A stretch of 64,000 nt of DNA from contig JAKGHH010000005.1 in assembly GCA_022828595.1 (NCBI GenBank), positions 69,187,655 to 69,251,654 of the forward strand, written 5' to 3'. Position 1 is the first letter of the stretch; every line of letters starts with the position of its first letter. The DNA comes from Nelumbo lutea. Taxonomy: Eukaryota; Streptophyta; Magnoliopsida; Proteales; Nelumbonaceae. Both the position numbers and the translations under genes were made by a program. Below are positions 44,463 through 56,896 of this stretch, one piece after another. The notes under the pieces were generated by a model. That model saw only the letters and a program-made list of their open reading frames with translations. It was not told where the DNA came from and made no database searches.

Positions 44463-45881
44463 TCACAGAGAACCTTGGGAAGGATTCCCACCCATCTTAC
44501 CCGCTTCCTGGCTCACCACAGCAGGAGTTGCTGCTCCTCCCTGTCTAACATCGATGCGTGCAGCCGTCACCGTCTGATAATTGGGTACCATTCCTGGCGC
44601 CGTTGTTGTATAATACACTTGCCTCCCCGCGCTATCATACGCCACTTGCGCATACCCTGCTTCCGCCATTGCCGCTGCTCCTGGCCTTACTATCCCTGCC
44701 CCGCCTTCCTTGTACACTCCCACTTTCGCTGGCTGAGCTGCCGGTGGCCCCACACTATAAACTTGTGGTTCTCTGTAAACATCCTGTAACACCCTCGGCA
44801 TCGCGTAGTAACCCTGTCCTACCTGACCCGCTATCGGGTGTGCGGCTGGCGCATGATATACACCGGCCGGCGTTGGAATCAGATACACCGGATGTTCTCC
44901 TGTCACAGTTGTCGGCTGGTAAGGTGCCGTTGTCATGTGCCTCTCTGGCCAATATGATGCCGGATGTGGTACTGTCACCGGAACAGGTGATGGCACCGGA
45001 GCTGTTTTCTCAGGAATCTTCTGCACGTACAACTCCCCAGGAAAAGCTTTGGCCAAGTTCTCCTCGCTTTGCTTCTGGTATACGTTTTTCTCCTGCTCGG
45101 CGATCTGCAGTCTCTTCAACTCTTGGATCTGTCTCTGGATCTCGATTGAGGGAGCAATAGGTTCGGCTGCCATACGCCGATCATATCTGCAGGAGTCCGC
45201 TCCGATCGGAATTTCTGGTGCCGGTACTTCCGGAAGATCCGGTTCTGGTATCGTTGGTTTTGCCGCAGGCGGCGGTTGCGGTTGAATCGCTGATCCTTTA
45301 TCCAAACCGAAGAGGAAGTCAGGATTATTCTGTATTGAAGGCGCCGGCGGAGAAGATGCATCTAGAGACTGGATGGGGACATTATTCAGAGCGTCGACAA
45401 ACCACTCGCTATCAGTTTTAGGTTCATTGGAAGCGAAGGCATTCTGGGGGGAGGGGTTGTGAGGGAAGAGAAAGAGACGAAGCCTGGCAGGCTTAGCAGA
45501 GGCGCGATGGAGACGGTCGTATTCGAGCATCATATGCTCAAGATCCTCGTCATTGGTCACGGAGATAAGAGCGTCGAGATCTTCACCGGGCAACTGGTAC
45601 TTGAAGAAGGAAAGTTCGACATCGGAGGCGCAGAGCGATGAGAGCTTAGAAATGAGAGCGGAAAATCGGATGCCGCGATCAACGGATAAGATCTTGGTGT
45701 CGCCGCCGATATAAGCAAGTTGGTTGTCGTGTGGACGAGGCTGAATCTTACCGCCATAGCTGCACATGAATCTGATTTTATAGTTTGGAAGGTCCTCCCA
45801 TAGGGGATTTTCGGAGTCGATCTCTCGTGATCGTGGAGAGGAATTACTGGAATCAGGATAGGAGTAAGAGTAGTTCTCCAT
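44463..45881 (-). CDS. PB1-domain protein, plant octicosapeptide/Phox/Bem1p family, 472 residues
   Basis: PB1 domains mediate head-to-tail protein interactions, and this plant subfamily is thought to be scaffold-like. The protein starts with the family hallmark MENYSYSYPDSSNSSPRSRE. Its PB1 domain spans ~34-140: the basic cluster GGKIQPRPHDNQ (43-54), DTKILSVDRGIRF, and an acidic OPCA-type motif (QLPGEDLDAL with TNDEDLEHM, ~96-117). Both binding faces are present. After residue 150 it is low complexity: Pro-rich, a predicted helical segment (QRQIQELKRLQIAEQEKN), then a Tyr/Pro/Ala/Gly-rich tail ending near 472. The coding region is a single open frame with no intron. The plus-strand open frames within it are shadows. 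Length is close to what I recall for Arabidopsis relatives. Confidence 0.92.
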   Translation of the reverse strand: MENYSYSYPDSSNSSPRSREIDSENPLWEDLPNYKIRFMCSYGGKIQPRPHDNQLAYIGGDTKILSVDRGIRFSALISKLSSLCASDVELSFFKYQLPGEDLDALISVTNDEDLEHMMLEYDRLHRASAKPARLRLFLFPHNPSPQNAFASNEPKTDSEWFVDALNNVPIQSLDASSPPAPSIQNNPDFLFGLDKGSAIQPQPPPAAKPTIPEPDLPEVPAPEIPIGADSCRYDRRMAAEPIAPSIEIQRQIQELKRLQIAEQEKNVYQKQSEENLAKAFPGELYVQKIPEKTAPVPSPVPVTVPHPASYWPERHMTTAPYQPTTVTGEHPVYLIPTPAGVYHAPAAHPIAGQVGQGYYAMPRVLQDVYREPQVYSVGPPAAQPAKVGVYKEGGAGIVRPGAAAMAEAGYAQVAYDSAGRQVYYTTTAPGMVPNYQTVTAARIDVRQGGAATPAVVSQEAGKMGGNPSQGSL

Positions 45882-46789
45882 TGGGTGGGGTGGACTTTCC
45901 CTTTACTCTCTACGATATTGTTTTGTGGAGAATTGAATTTTCTTCACTCCATCCAGACTCCAGACTCAGAGAAGAACAACAAATGAGAAAAGGATGATTA
46001 TTTACTTATGTATTATTATAGGTATAGTCGTAGAGATAGATAGGTGTGTTGGATTCTCGACGAGACGGAGGGGGGAGTTGTAACGTAATGAATGGTCTTA
46101 TTATTGTTGTGACTTGTGCGGGATGATGGGCCCGCATCATTGATTGCGTTAGACAATTCTTAATGAAGAAAATTGTGTAAAACTCACCATCAGTTTTGTG
46201 CATTTCTCTTAAATTCATTTGTGTCTAAAATTCGATGCTAAACTGAATATTAATATATTATCATTTTAATATTTAAACATGAAAAATGAAAAGGTTCAAA
46301 AAAATATGTTCAAATATAACATATATAAAAATATAGAAATTACAAAATATAGAAATTATAGAAATTACAAACAAAATAAAAAATTGTTTTCAAATTATAG
46401 AAATTATAGAAATTGAAAAACAAAATAAGAAAATAAAAATTGTAGAAAGCATAAAAAAAATTATAGATTATAAAAAATAGAAAAATGTAAAAAAAAATAA
46501 AAAGTATAAAAAACATTAAAAATGCAAAAAAAAAAATCAAGAAAATTGAAAACTGAAAAAGACTATTTTTTCTCTAACTCACCAGGGTAATGTGGTCATG
46601 AAAATTGTTATTTATGCTGACATGGACATCTCTTTTAAGAAACATTAACGTGCACCAATGGAAGGTGAGTTTTGAAAAATAAAAACTTTTTCACATGGTG
46701 AGTTTTAGACATTTTGAAAACTTGTGGTGAATTTAAAAGAAATGTTGAAAACTCATGGTGAGTTTTAGACAAATTCTTATAAGGTAAAA
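45882..46789. other. Upstream region of the PB1 gene, AT-rich from 46250
   Basis: The first ~150 bases should include the 5' UTR and promoter of the PB1 gene. From 46260 to 46560 the sequence is a degenerate A-rich repeat built on 'atagaaatta' units, without coding value. Confidence 0.5.
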
Positions 46790-47380
46790 TACAAAAACCT
46801 CCCTTAAAGTTTCTGACAATTAAAAAATGTTTCCTATAATTTCATTTCAACAAAAATCTCCCTTGAATTTTTAAATAAATAAAAAACCTCCCTTCCATCA
46901 ATCACCGAGATGGAAAACGTTCAACCAAGAATCAATTTTTTGAAATACCTATTTTACCCTTTTATAAATTAGTTTGCATCTATTTTTATTAAAATACCCC
47001 TTCGACCTCTTTACCCAACCTTTTTTTTTCTATCCTGCTTTATCCAGTCTTATAGTTTCTCTTACTGTGCTTTCATTTTATTTACAAGCAAAGCAAATAG
47101 AGCTGCTTAAGGGCCAAGTCGTCAGTAAAGAAAAAGGAAGCAGTAACAATACTAGAGAAATAAGAAAGAAACGCTTTGATTCCAATTCCTGATATAATTA
47201 ACATGAATTAGATGTTATTACAGTGCTTACTTTTGGAGTAAAAAATTGATTCTTTGGTCTAATATTTTCTGTCTTGACGATTGACAGAAGATAGGCTTTT
47301 GTTAGTTTATTTAAAAATTTTTGCTAAAATGAAAATATAGAGAAGGTTTTTATAATTATTAAAAACTTCAAGGGAGCGTG
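46790..47380. mobile_element. Possible foldback element
   Basis: The left end has ACAAAAACCTCCCTTAAAGTT. The right end, reversed, has CTCCCTTGAAGTTTTTAATA and AAAACCTTCTC. The inner ~300 bp are unrelated. Decayed; borders are approximate. Confidence 0.4.
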
Positions 47381-47723
47381 GAAGCGAGTTATTTGACTAA
47401 AGAGATATTTGAGTGACGTGTCCGTTGGCGCGAGGACGAGGCATTTTGAGTCATTGAGAAAGGGACAGAGAGGGTGGATGTTGTTCGCCAGGGATGAGGG
47501 ACCCGCACACAAATCACAAATCAGAATCAAATTAGCGATTAGACATTCGGACCCACCACCGGGTCAAGCCGAGTCATCTTAAACCATGTAATGTAAGTAC
47601 ATTGGACGGAGAATTGGCAGGTTGATAAGTGAAAAAGTAATAAGTGGGAAATGTAGGGCCAAAATAATGGCGTCAGCTTGTTTGGGTCCGACAAATACAG
47701 CATAATAAATACGAGTCCGGATC
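47381..47723. other. Intergenic, nothing recognised
   Basis: Non-coding, less AT-rich than its surroundings. No feature identified. Confidence 0.4.
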
Positions 47724-47868
47724 ACCTGCAACAAAATACGTTCTAACTTGTAACTTTCAATCCTCTACCAGTAAAAATATCTCACACCGCACATCTCATG
47801 CATGACGGGTGCGGTGTTAGATTTTGTTGGCAGAGGATTGGAGGTATTTCGTTGGCAGAAGATCCTAA
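47724..47868. repeat. Inverted repeat of ~145 bp, MITE-like
   Basis: The left arm contains CAATCCTCTACCAGTAAAAAT and TCACACCGCACATCTCATGC. The right arm, reversed, contains CAATCCTCTGCCAACAAAAT and CACCGCACCCGTCATGC. The two arms meet at a TGCATGA centre. No target duplication was determined. Confidence 0.55.
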
Positions 47869-49358
47869 CTCAATAAATAATACATGGCAGAAGAGAAGAG
47901 TGCCTTGCTGTGTGCTGTTGGTGTTGTGTCACATGAACAAAACGGGGCGAGGGTTTTAATTTATGTCGCCAACGCCAGTGAGTTGGTGAACAAACAACAA
48001 TATTTTAATTTTATGTGCAAAGCATAAAGTTGTGTTGTGTTCACTGGTAACAAAATTTTGGTTAGGGTTTCAATTGGTGTTATTGAATGAAACAAATGAA
48101 TGAACAAACAATAAACATGGAGAGTGGAGCGGAAAACCGGTGGTGTTTTTCTCGGGAGTAGGAAGGGTGATACCTCCAGTCCTCCTCTCATACCTGTAGT
48201 CTGTACCGCTCGTGGTCTTTTCTTACCTTTTCTTGACTTCATTGAAATTTGCAACAGCCTTCACATTTGAAGATGGACTATGAACAACCTGGCAATCAAC
48301 GCTTTATTGCTCGTTTTTCTTTGAGATAAGTGGACTGCAATCCACCTTTAATCTGTGATCAATTAATAGATGACCTTAAATGAATCACAATTATATACCA
48401 AAAAAAAAAAAAAAAAAAGAATGAACCATAATTATAAAATTAGAATAGTTGGAAGATGTGGTTTCCTGTTTCTGAAGATGGAATGGGTTGGACTTATGGA
48501 ATAAATGATTTCCTACCGTGTGTCTTTTGGGAGTTAACAAGGGCCTCTCTGAATATTCAAGGTTTCGTATCCAAGATGAATTCTCAAAAAAGAAAAGATT
48601 GAGAATTCGCAAGTTTTGTTGACATATTGATCAGAGTCTGAGCTTATATATTCTAGGAAAAAATCGAATTTGGCACACAGAAAACCATCCTCACAGCCGT
48701 TTGCAAATATCTATATAATTATGTTTTTATTAATCATGAAAATATATTTCCAATGTGCGGCTGCTAGGGGCTGTGATGACCAAATCCCAATTCTTGAAAC
48801 AGTCCAAATTTTCTCTCTCTTTTTTTTTTTTTTTTGGTAAGTGGCATTGTCCATATATATTTCCATCATATACCTTTGTGAAATAAAATCAATGAGATCA
48901 GATCAATAGAGATGGGAAATAGAAAATGAATGAAGGATAACATTTTGAAATTACAAAGATATCCCTTTTGTTTTATTAATTGGTGAAATATATAATGGCA
49001 ATTGGGATTTAACGTCCTCCAAGTAGTAGGGAGGTGAGGTTCGCTTTCTCTCTATTTTAAGTTATTCTCTGAATATTTTATTTATTTTTATTATTTCGGA
49101 GATCAAAAGCAATCACATTTCTCTATCATTTATATAGTAGACCCAAAGTTTTCTCTTTTTCTTTTATAAATATTAAATAGCTATAATAATAACAAAATCA
49201 CATATTTGTTCTTTTCAGTCCTATGTAGTATGTTTTTATTGTGGCTGCATTTGGTTGCTAAAATGAATGATTTCCTTTGAAAACGATATTGAACAAAAAA
49301 AACCAATTATATTCGTAACTTTTTTAGATTATTGATTAACATGAAAAACAAACATTAA
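47869..49358. other. Intergenic, nothing recognised
   Basis: AT-rich, with A and T runs near 48401-48418 and 48820-48835. No gene identified. Confidence 0.5.
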
Positions 49359-49468
49359 GACTATGTTTGGTTTGAAGGAAAAGGAAGGGAAAGGTATCAA
49401 AACCTATACAAGTTTTCCTTACCTTTCTTTTCTTTTCCTTACTTTTTTCCTTCAAATCAAACATAAAC
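49359..49468. mobile_element. Tourist-like MITE, 110 bp, TAA target duplication
   Basis: Begins GACTATGTTTGGTTTGAAGG and ends CCTTCAAATCAAACATAAAC, flanked by TAA (49356-49358 and 49469-49471). Same family as 29941-30057 but more diverged. Confidence 0.78.
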
Positions 49469-49519
49469 TAAGAGTATATTTAAAGATTTTTTACCATCAC
49501 CAAAATGGTTAAAGTAAAT

Positions 49520-51093
49520 TGATGAACTTACAATTTATCTATAATTTTTGAGGACTTTAGCATGGATTTTTATGCCGGTTTTATTAATTTTTGCCTTAAT
49601 TTAGCTTAATGCTAAGAATAAGTTTCAAGGATAATTAATCCAAGAAAAGTAAGGAAAAGGACAAGAAAATAAGGTTCAAAAAGACCAATTTCAGCCCAGC
49701 CCGGTTGTGGAAGCAAGAGAGAGTACTTCGGCCCAAGAAGAGCAATTGAATTTATTAATAAAACCCAAGAAAAGAAAGCCTAGCTAAGAGTAGAATTCGG
49801 CCCAGCAAGGAAGGTCCATTCTCAGCCCAAAAGAGCAGCTCAATGTATAGCTATCATGTGCTAAGAGAGAGCCTAAGTGCAGCCCAAATAGCAGCCCTTA
49901 GGAGGCTTTCAAGAGAGCTCTAGAAAGTTCAAGAAAGGGGTGTAATACACCCCATTCTAGAGGCTTCAAGAAGGGGCAAGAGCCCCCTTGAAAAACTATA
50001 TAAGGAGGCCTCTAGGAGGGGGGAGAGGTGTTCAATTGCTTGAGAGGAAGGCTCTCCCACTCTTAGAGGTTTGGCCACCTTGAGAGAAGAGAAGAGAAGA
50101 AGGCTAGGCGCAAGGAAGAAGAAGAAGAAGGGCTGAAGGAAGTTCAAGACAAGCAAGCTAGAAGAGAAGGTGAGTTCGAATTGAGGGTTTGTGATTCAAA
50201 GATCTTTTGTAAAAAATCAATTTATAGTTTCATTATCCTTTAATTTGAATTCTGTTTCTTTGTTATATTTTCTTTATTCTTTCTCCTTCCATTCTTCCTT
50301 GATGTATTTCAGCTTGTAAAATTTCAGTTCAACAATCTAATTCTTTTTGATTCATTCGAATGGTCATGAATTGTACTTGGAGTTTCTTGAATAAGGGTAT
50401 TTTTGTAGATTAATTCGACCAACTAACCTTCAAAACTCAGATCTGAATTCTCAGATCTGAGATTGCAAGATCTGAATTGCTTGAAAGAGAATTCAAATCT
50501 GCAATTTTCAGATTGGCCGAATGGATCTAAAGCTTGGAATTCCTAGAGTGCTTGAGAGAGACTCTAGGAATTCAGATCTACTATTCAAGAACTGAATTGA
50601 GTGCAAGGTTAGAGATAACTTGCAAAATTCAGTTGGTAATCAATTCAGATTTGAATTGATGCCTTAGAAGTGTTTGAAAAAATGCATGCATGGGGATTAG
50701 ATTCTTGCTAGAGATAGAAGAACCGTCACTCATGCATAGGATGAACATGCGCTTGAGAGAGACTGTTCATGACCTTGGGGTTTCACCAAACCAAGGCTCA
50801 AACTTGATTTATTTGAATGATCCAAATTGATAGATTGCTGAATTTTGAGATTGACATTTACTACTTACTCTTCTAACCTGATTTGAAGGCAATTGGGCCA
50901 ATGATTTAGATAGATTTTAGTTTAGGATTTTTAGTTTTCATTAAAGTTTTGATTTATTGATTGATTAGATAAGAAGTGCCCAATTTAGTATTGGTAATTG
51001 TTTCCTAAATCCTTGTGGGAATGATACTTTATTCACTACTTTATTACTTGAACGGCTAGTGCACTTGCTAGTGTCACAATGAGCCACACACCA
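49520..51093 (+). mobile_element. Probable solo LTR, about 1.57 kb
   Basis: TG...CA borders are flanked by TAAAT on both sides (49515-49519 and 51094-51098). A TATA box (TATATAAG, 49997-50004) is followed by a purine-rich leader. Near the 3' end a stretch of the kind CCTTGTGGGAATGATACTTT ... GTGCACTTGC is typical of LTR ends in plant gypsy elements as I remember them. No coding region or second LTR. The borders depend on an AT-rich 5-base match, so they are provisional. Confidence 0.5.
49997..50004 (+). promoter_or_regulatory. TATA box of the 49.5-51.1 kb LTR
   Basis: TATATAAG followed by GAGGCCTCTAGG. It is a strong match and the only one in this block. Confidence 0.5.
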
Positions 51094-51386
51094 TAAATCA
51101 ATCATTTGGGCAATTCTATGCTGCCACAATGAATGGGTCCGTCCATTGTCAATTTTTTTGGCAAGCAAAGAGGCCGCACCCGCTTCAAACCCCACGAATG
51201 ATAGATTCACCTAGAACTCAGATATCCTCCTCACAAAATCATTAATTCTTGCACCCGCTTTAACACATTGCAGTTGCACATTTGGGAATACGAACATCTT
51301 TCACACTTGTATGTTTTTCTTCATGGAAAAATGTTCCTAATGCATTGATGCAAGTTCTGTGAAGTGGGTATAAAAAGATTATTTAA

Positions 51387-51701
51387 GGTTGCGTTTGGAA
51401 TCAGTGAAAATTGTTCCTAATGATCGTTGCTTTTTGAAAATAGCGATGGGTGGAAGAGTCAAATTTTACATCGATAAAATTAATGTAGTTTTTACATCAA
51501 TTATCAATGTAAAATTTTAGAGCTGATGAGGTTTTATATCGATTATCGACGTAAAGCTCCACTCCATCCAAATGCATGTAAAACTGAATCGGAGTAAAAT
51601 TTTACATCGATAATAATCACAATCTCTTTCCAAACGCCTACAAAACCAAATCGATGTAAATTTAAATCGATTCTTGATTTACATTGCATCAAAATGCAGT
51701 C
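51387..51701. mobile_element. Tourist-like MITE, about 315 bp
   Basis: Left end GGTTGCGTTTGGAATCAG after TAA; right end, reversed, GACTGCATTTTGATGCA, followed by TGA. Several TTTACATCGAT/ATCGATGTAAA motifs lie inside, as in 40643-40916. The target duplication is imperfect. Confidence 0.6.
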
Positions 51702-52589
51702 TGAGGAAATTCCAACTCCCTTCTCTAACCTAATCCAATCTTGTAAACCCAACATATTGTTATATTTGCATTTGTGTATAATTAGTGTAAAGGTCAAGTA
51801 AATGATAAAAATACAAGTTTTGATATTATATATACAATTTAACTTTTGTGACATGCACCAATACTTAAACAAGTATTGGCTTTATAATAATATAGATATA
51901 TTTGTGAAACGCCATAAAAGAATATTATTGGGATAAGGCTTGGATTAGATGATGATGATCACGTATATCATTTGGAGAAAATATGCCTAGCTATGACTAT
52001 AACAATCAGTGTTTTTTCTTGGGAAAAGTATGAACAGGCCTAATATAGATTTCTGAATTGTGCTGTAGATCTATAAACATTCCAAATGTTAAATACCCAC
52101 GCTCTATGCACCCACCGGTGAATTTACATCAATTCCGAGCCGGCACCTATCCCAATAATATTTTGGGTTTAGAAATTCTGACACTGGGCTGAACTATTAT
52201 TCTTCTTTTTTTTTTTCTTTGGGGTTTGTATAGTTCAATCCACCCCTAAGTTGGAACTAGGATTTCTAAGAATAGACTGAATCTGCCCATGAATTGATGC
52301 CAAATTCACGGGCAGAATGCAGTTTATAGGGGGGGCTACTAATAGAATAGGAGGGGTTACAATTCAAATTTGTGATGTGGATTGCAGTCCACTTAACCCT
52401 TTTTCTTTTCCATATTATCAATGAAAACACTGAAAATACAAAAGACAGTGTAATCATTGTCAGCTCAATCGAGCTAGTGACTGAAACCTGTAATATATCC
52501 TTGCTTTTATGTCCAATATCTAATCACCATCAGTAGGTTGATCGTCTCACAGTGAAAGAACAGGCCCTCAGTATGGGAGGAGGTAATAA
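51702..52589. other. Intergenic, nothing recognised
   Basis: No gene or bounded repeat was identified. Confidence 0.5.
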
Positions 52590-52710
52590 GGTTCGCTATG
52601 TTCAGTTTTTGGAAGGAGTACAAATATAAATACTTAAAGTACAAAATCTTGCATTTGCACTGTATATATTTTTATTTGTATTCTCTGTATTTTTTTTTTT
52701 AAATTGAGCC
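52590..52710. mobile_element. Tourist-like MITE, 121 bp
   Basis: Left end GGTTCGCTATGTTCAG after TAA; right end AAATTGAGCC before TTA. The interior (GGAAGGAGTACAAATATAAA and TTGCATTTGCAC) matches the family at 14104-14200. Confidence 0.65.
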
Positions 52711-52714
52711 TTAA

Positions 52715-52962
52715 GCTGTATTTGATTGCAGAGCAATTTTATTTGTACTAGTACAAATATATGATAGTAAATATGAAAAAATGTAAATTCTCATTTAATT
52801 TAATTTTAGATTTTATTGTATTCTGCTTCATGTTTTAATTTATTTCATTTATATTAAAATCAAATAAAATAAGTTAAAATTTGACAATTTATATTTAAAT
52901 CATTTGCACTGCCATAATTTTGTATTAATATAAATTTATTTGCATTGCAACCAAACACAACA
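52715..52962. mobile_element. Tourist-like MITE, 248 bp, directly adjoining the previous one
   Basis: Starts GCTGTATTTGATTGCAGAGC and ends TGCAACCAAACACAACA, before TTA. Related to 37035-37304. It shares the TTAA at 52711-52714 with its neighbour. Confidence 0.65.
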
Positions 52963-53977
52963 TTAGGGGTTAATTGGTGATAAATAGAATTGTCAATGGA
53001 TGTGTATCCATAAAAAGAAAAATCATGGATGTGTGATCCAACAAGGGAGGGGTGATATTGATCTGAGCATCTCGCTTCTTCTATACAATAAATGGACGTA
53101 GCAGTTAGCTCATCATCAATTGCTAAAACAAAACCACCACGGGAATTATCACAATACCAAAGCTGAAATCCCAACCTAATTAAGGATATCCCCTTATTAA
53201 ACACATGTAACCTTTTCTTTCCTTTTCGTACTTTTTCCTTCAAACTAAATACAGCCTAAATGAATATAATAATTTCAAAAAAGAAAAAAAAACAAAATGC
53301 TCAGAAGATTAATTTTTAACCATATAATTGGCATATTAATATTACTCAATAAAATCCTTTTTATTGTCCTCATGAATGAAATTAAATGTACGCAGTTCTG
53401 AACCATGACATTGATTGTTGGCTTATGCCTTATGCAGTCTATGATCTGAACCATTCAATAGTTAATTAGTGTTGCTTTGTTAAAGATGAGACGTGGATGT
53501 ATCCTTTGTTAGAGAATATCAATTTATTTAGGGACCTCTCAGAGCCATTTTGATCAAGTGGTATAATGTTCAGTCCTTATTACTCCCATTATAATTAATT
53601 AAGTTTCACCATAAGGTATGAGTGGGCATGTACTTGTTCACATTTCAAACCCGATGGGTTTACGTGTGAAGATGTGTATTAGAAAATGTCAACCTATTCA
53701 AGGACATCACCTAATAGCTTAAGCTTTTAGGTTGAATAATTCTTTGAGATCCTTGACTGGATTTTCTTCCATATAAGAATTTGGAAGTTGGAATAGGTAA
53801 AGAAATTGGCTTTGTCATTGTACACAAAACACCCTAGTTTTGGTTGGATTACATAATTGTGCAAGTCTATTTCAACAAAGGTTACTCAGTAAGTATAACA
53901 GTATAACAGGTAGCTATTCAGCAAAGGTTGAGTGTCCCTTTGCTTAGGGGATGACTAAAACCTTACATGGACAAAAC
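52963..53977. other. Intergenic, half MITE at 53205-53260
   Basis: The sequence CTTTTTCCTTCAAACTAAAT is the right end of the 29941-30057 family, without a matching left end. Nothing else is recognised. Confidence 0.45.
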
Positions 53978-54361
53978 TACGGTGAGCATTCGGTTTATTC
54001 AATTATAAACCAAATTTTTAAAAACCGAACCGAAACCAAAATTTAGAAAAACCGAAATAAAAAATTTTGATTATTTCGGTTAAAACTAAATTTTAATAAT
54101 ATTATACTTTATTATATATTATAAAATATATGTTATGAAATTGATTTTCAGTATATTATATAATAATATATAAATATATTATATATTATATATTATATAT
54201 TATATATTACACATTACATATTATATATTACATATAATAATAAAAAGTTTGGTTAATTCGACTAACTGAAATTCTAATTCCAAAAATCGAAACTGAAAAA
54301 ACCAAATTCAAAATTTTTTATTCAATTATTCGATTTTAACCGAATTATGCTCACCCCTACA
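53978..54361. mobile_element. hAT-like MITE with AT-rich centre
   Basis: Ends read TACGGTGAGCATTCGGTTTA and, reversed, TAGGGGTGAGCATAATTCGG. The middle is a run of TATAT/ATTATA repeats (about 54100-54240). No convincing 8-bp duplication remains, so it is old or misbounded. Confidence 0.5.
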
Positions 54362-56593
54362 TCGAACCAGGCCAACTATGAAAACAAGGGAGTAAACAAA
54401 CATAAATAAAGGGTCAATCAGGAGAGATTTTGGGCATAGGAGAAACCAGACTCACCCTTGGATCCTCCATAGCTCTATCCCTACCCCCTTTGAGAGGGCT
54501 GAAGTGCAAAGTGCCCCTTTGAGACTTGGGAGCTGCGCTGAAGCACAAGGGTTTCTGACTTTCTGAGGTAGGCCTAAAAATCTGGAGAGCTTAAATATGA
54601 TATTTGGGAGGGCTGAACTGAAAGACAGCCATTCTGAGGTGATCCGTCACAGACAGGCTTTAAATAATGTTTGATGAAAATGGAGAGGAGTTGAGATCTT
54701 CTATCAATAAAACACGTTTCAATTCTATATCAATTTGATCTAACATCACACATCTCACTACGAAACTAAGACCCACTCTCAAAGTCAGAACCAATAATAC
54801 ACCATTGATTCTTGCCGCAATTATCTCCCTGAACATGTTGCTCGATTTATTCAATGCGGATGTTCATTTATTTATTATCACCCTCTTCTTTTGTTCTTCT
54901 AATCCTAACGTATATAATTTGGATTACATTTTTTTTCTTTTTTTATTAATCGTGTTTAATTAGTTGTTCACCTTTTGCCAATTTGCTTCCAAAAGAAGAT
55001 TCCATATTTTACGAAATTAACTATAATCCATGGTTTAACAGCTATAAGCCTGAGATAACGTACAAAATATAAATATTAGAGAGAGCCTATTGGTTCTGCA
55101 AACAATATATCATTCTAATGTTAGCAACGTTAATTAATTCAATAATTCTTCTATGTAAATAGGCCTTATTATAAGATATCAGGATTCAGGCTCTTATAAT
55201 AATAATAATAATAATGTATTTACCCATTGTTGTAAGATCAATTCTTAACTGTTTTTAACGGTCAATCTCTGCATGAATTAATTACTCTGCTTGCTTCGGG
55301 TTTTGTTTAGTCAAATAATAATGGTCTAGTCAATAGATGGTGCACGTGAAAGCACATGACATTTGGTAAACTTGGACGGGAGGCTGCGAGAAATTAAATG
55401 ATAGGTACTTATTGTTTTGGGGTTGATGGCTGGAGGAGAAGTTGAGATTGGCAATGTGAAGACTGAAGAGACCCCAAAGTTAAATTAGATTTTTGGATAC
55501 AATTTGTAAATGTTGACATCAAAAGAAGGACGATATAATTTCAATTTTTGACCAGCTCATACCAGATCAGATGCAGCTCTTGTCCCTTGGTAGGGTGGTA
55601 GGGGATTATTTTGCAGTCTGTAATGGAACCTTCAGTGTCTTCTTTCAATGCAATATATTACACTAAAATTGAGGGACTTTTGACCCTTATTCACCACCCC
55701 ATTGATGGTAATTCTTCTCTTTTTTTTTTTCTTACATGAATGTTTGAGTCATTTCTAATTAAGAACACATTTCACTAATAGGCCCTGTTTGTTTTTCGGA
55801 AAATTATTTATTCGGATAAATATATTTATTCGAATAAGTGTTTTTGGGGAACATTTATCCGGGTAACATGCTTTTTTTATTTTCAAAGTAAATAAGAGAA
55901 TAACTGTTTTAGCCATAAAAATTCACTATTAAAAGATGCAATTGCAGCCCATCCAAGTATTAACAACTTTACCCCTATATGGAAAAGTTAATTGTCCACC
56001 TTAGAGATGGGTATCACTTATACCGATAAAACTAAATTTTCTATGAATCCCACATAAATCTAAAAAAAGAACACAAGCATCTTGGTCAATGGGAACCAAA
56101 ATCCCATTGACCAACTTCCCCTTTCTCAAAATCCAAAAAACAAGGATAACTATCCATCATGCATTAGCCTTGAGATACTAGCCATACTGCCCTCAACTTT
56201 GTTTTACAGGATTATAGCATCTAGAATAATATATTGCATAGAATTTGCATGTAACCATTCATACTATATTTTAAAATATATAGTAATTGTCTTTAATGTA
56301 TGTTACTTTCATAGACATTTTTGGTGGATATAAATAAAAGTGCTAGGTCCAATTTACTTGAGCCAGTTAAACCCAATGAGTCTGGATCTCCTGCCCACAC
56401 AAACTTTGCCCACGTTAATCTCAACCACACATGGAGAACATCTCAACCTCTGTATAGTATTATGCAGGGGGAGATGTTCCCAATTCACGGGGGTAGTGTG
56501 TCATGGGTAGACGTAGGCAGGAGATCCAGAGTCAAACCCAACCCAATCTATGCTCCCCTTAATCTAGGCCTGACTTTCAGAATTGGGCATAAA
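54362..56593. other. Intergenic, (AAT)n at 55194-55215, partial MITE near 55782
   Basis: A Tourist-like left end (GGCCCTGTTTGTTTTTCGG) occurs at 55782 without a clear right end. No gene recognised. Confidence 0.45.
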
Positions 56594-56896
56594 TAGGGGT
56601 AGACACAAATCGAGCTTTTCACAAATTATTCCAGTTCAACTCATAAAAGTCTTGATTCAATTCGGTTTAAACCAAACTTTGAGATGGAGTTTGATCCTAA
56701 TAAAGCTTGACTCGTGAGGCTCACGAGCTTGAGCTTAATTATTTATAAAAAATTTAGCTCAGTCCAACTGAATTTGAGCTTCTCTTTAGTTCAAATCAAG
56801 CTTGAGCTCAAATTCAAGCTCAAGCCTCATAGTATTTTGATGGACCAAATTTGAATAGATAGATATTCAACTCAATTTGACTCAAATCCACCCCTA
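56594..56896. mobile_element. hAT-type MITE, 303 bp
   Basis: Ends are TAGGGGTAGACACAAAT and, reversed, TAGGGGTGGATTTGAGT. The flanks GGCATAAA (56586-56593) and GACATAAA (56897-56904) match at 7 of 8. The interior is built of GAGCTTGAGCTC-like inverted motifs. Confidence 0.8.

Noticed and set aside
44558..45160. 200-codon plus-strand open frame
   Set aside because: Lies wholly antisense to the PB1 gene, and its Pro/Leu/Ser-rich content is the shadow of the GC-rich coding strand.
46340..46540. 66-codon minus-strand open frame rich in Phe/Tyr/Asn
   Set aside because: Product of an A/T-rich degenerate repeat.
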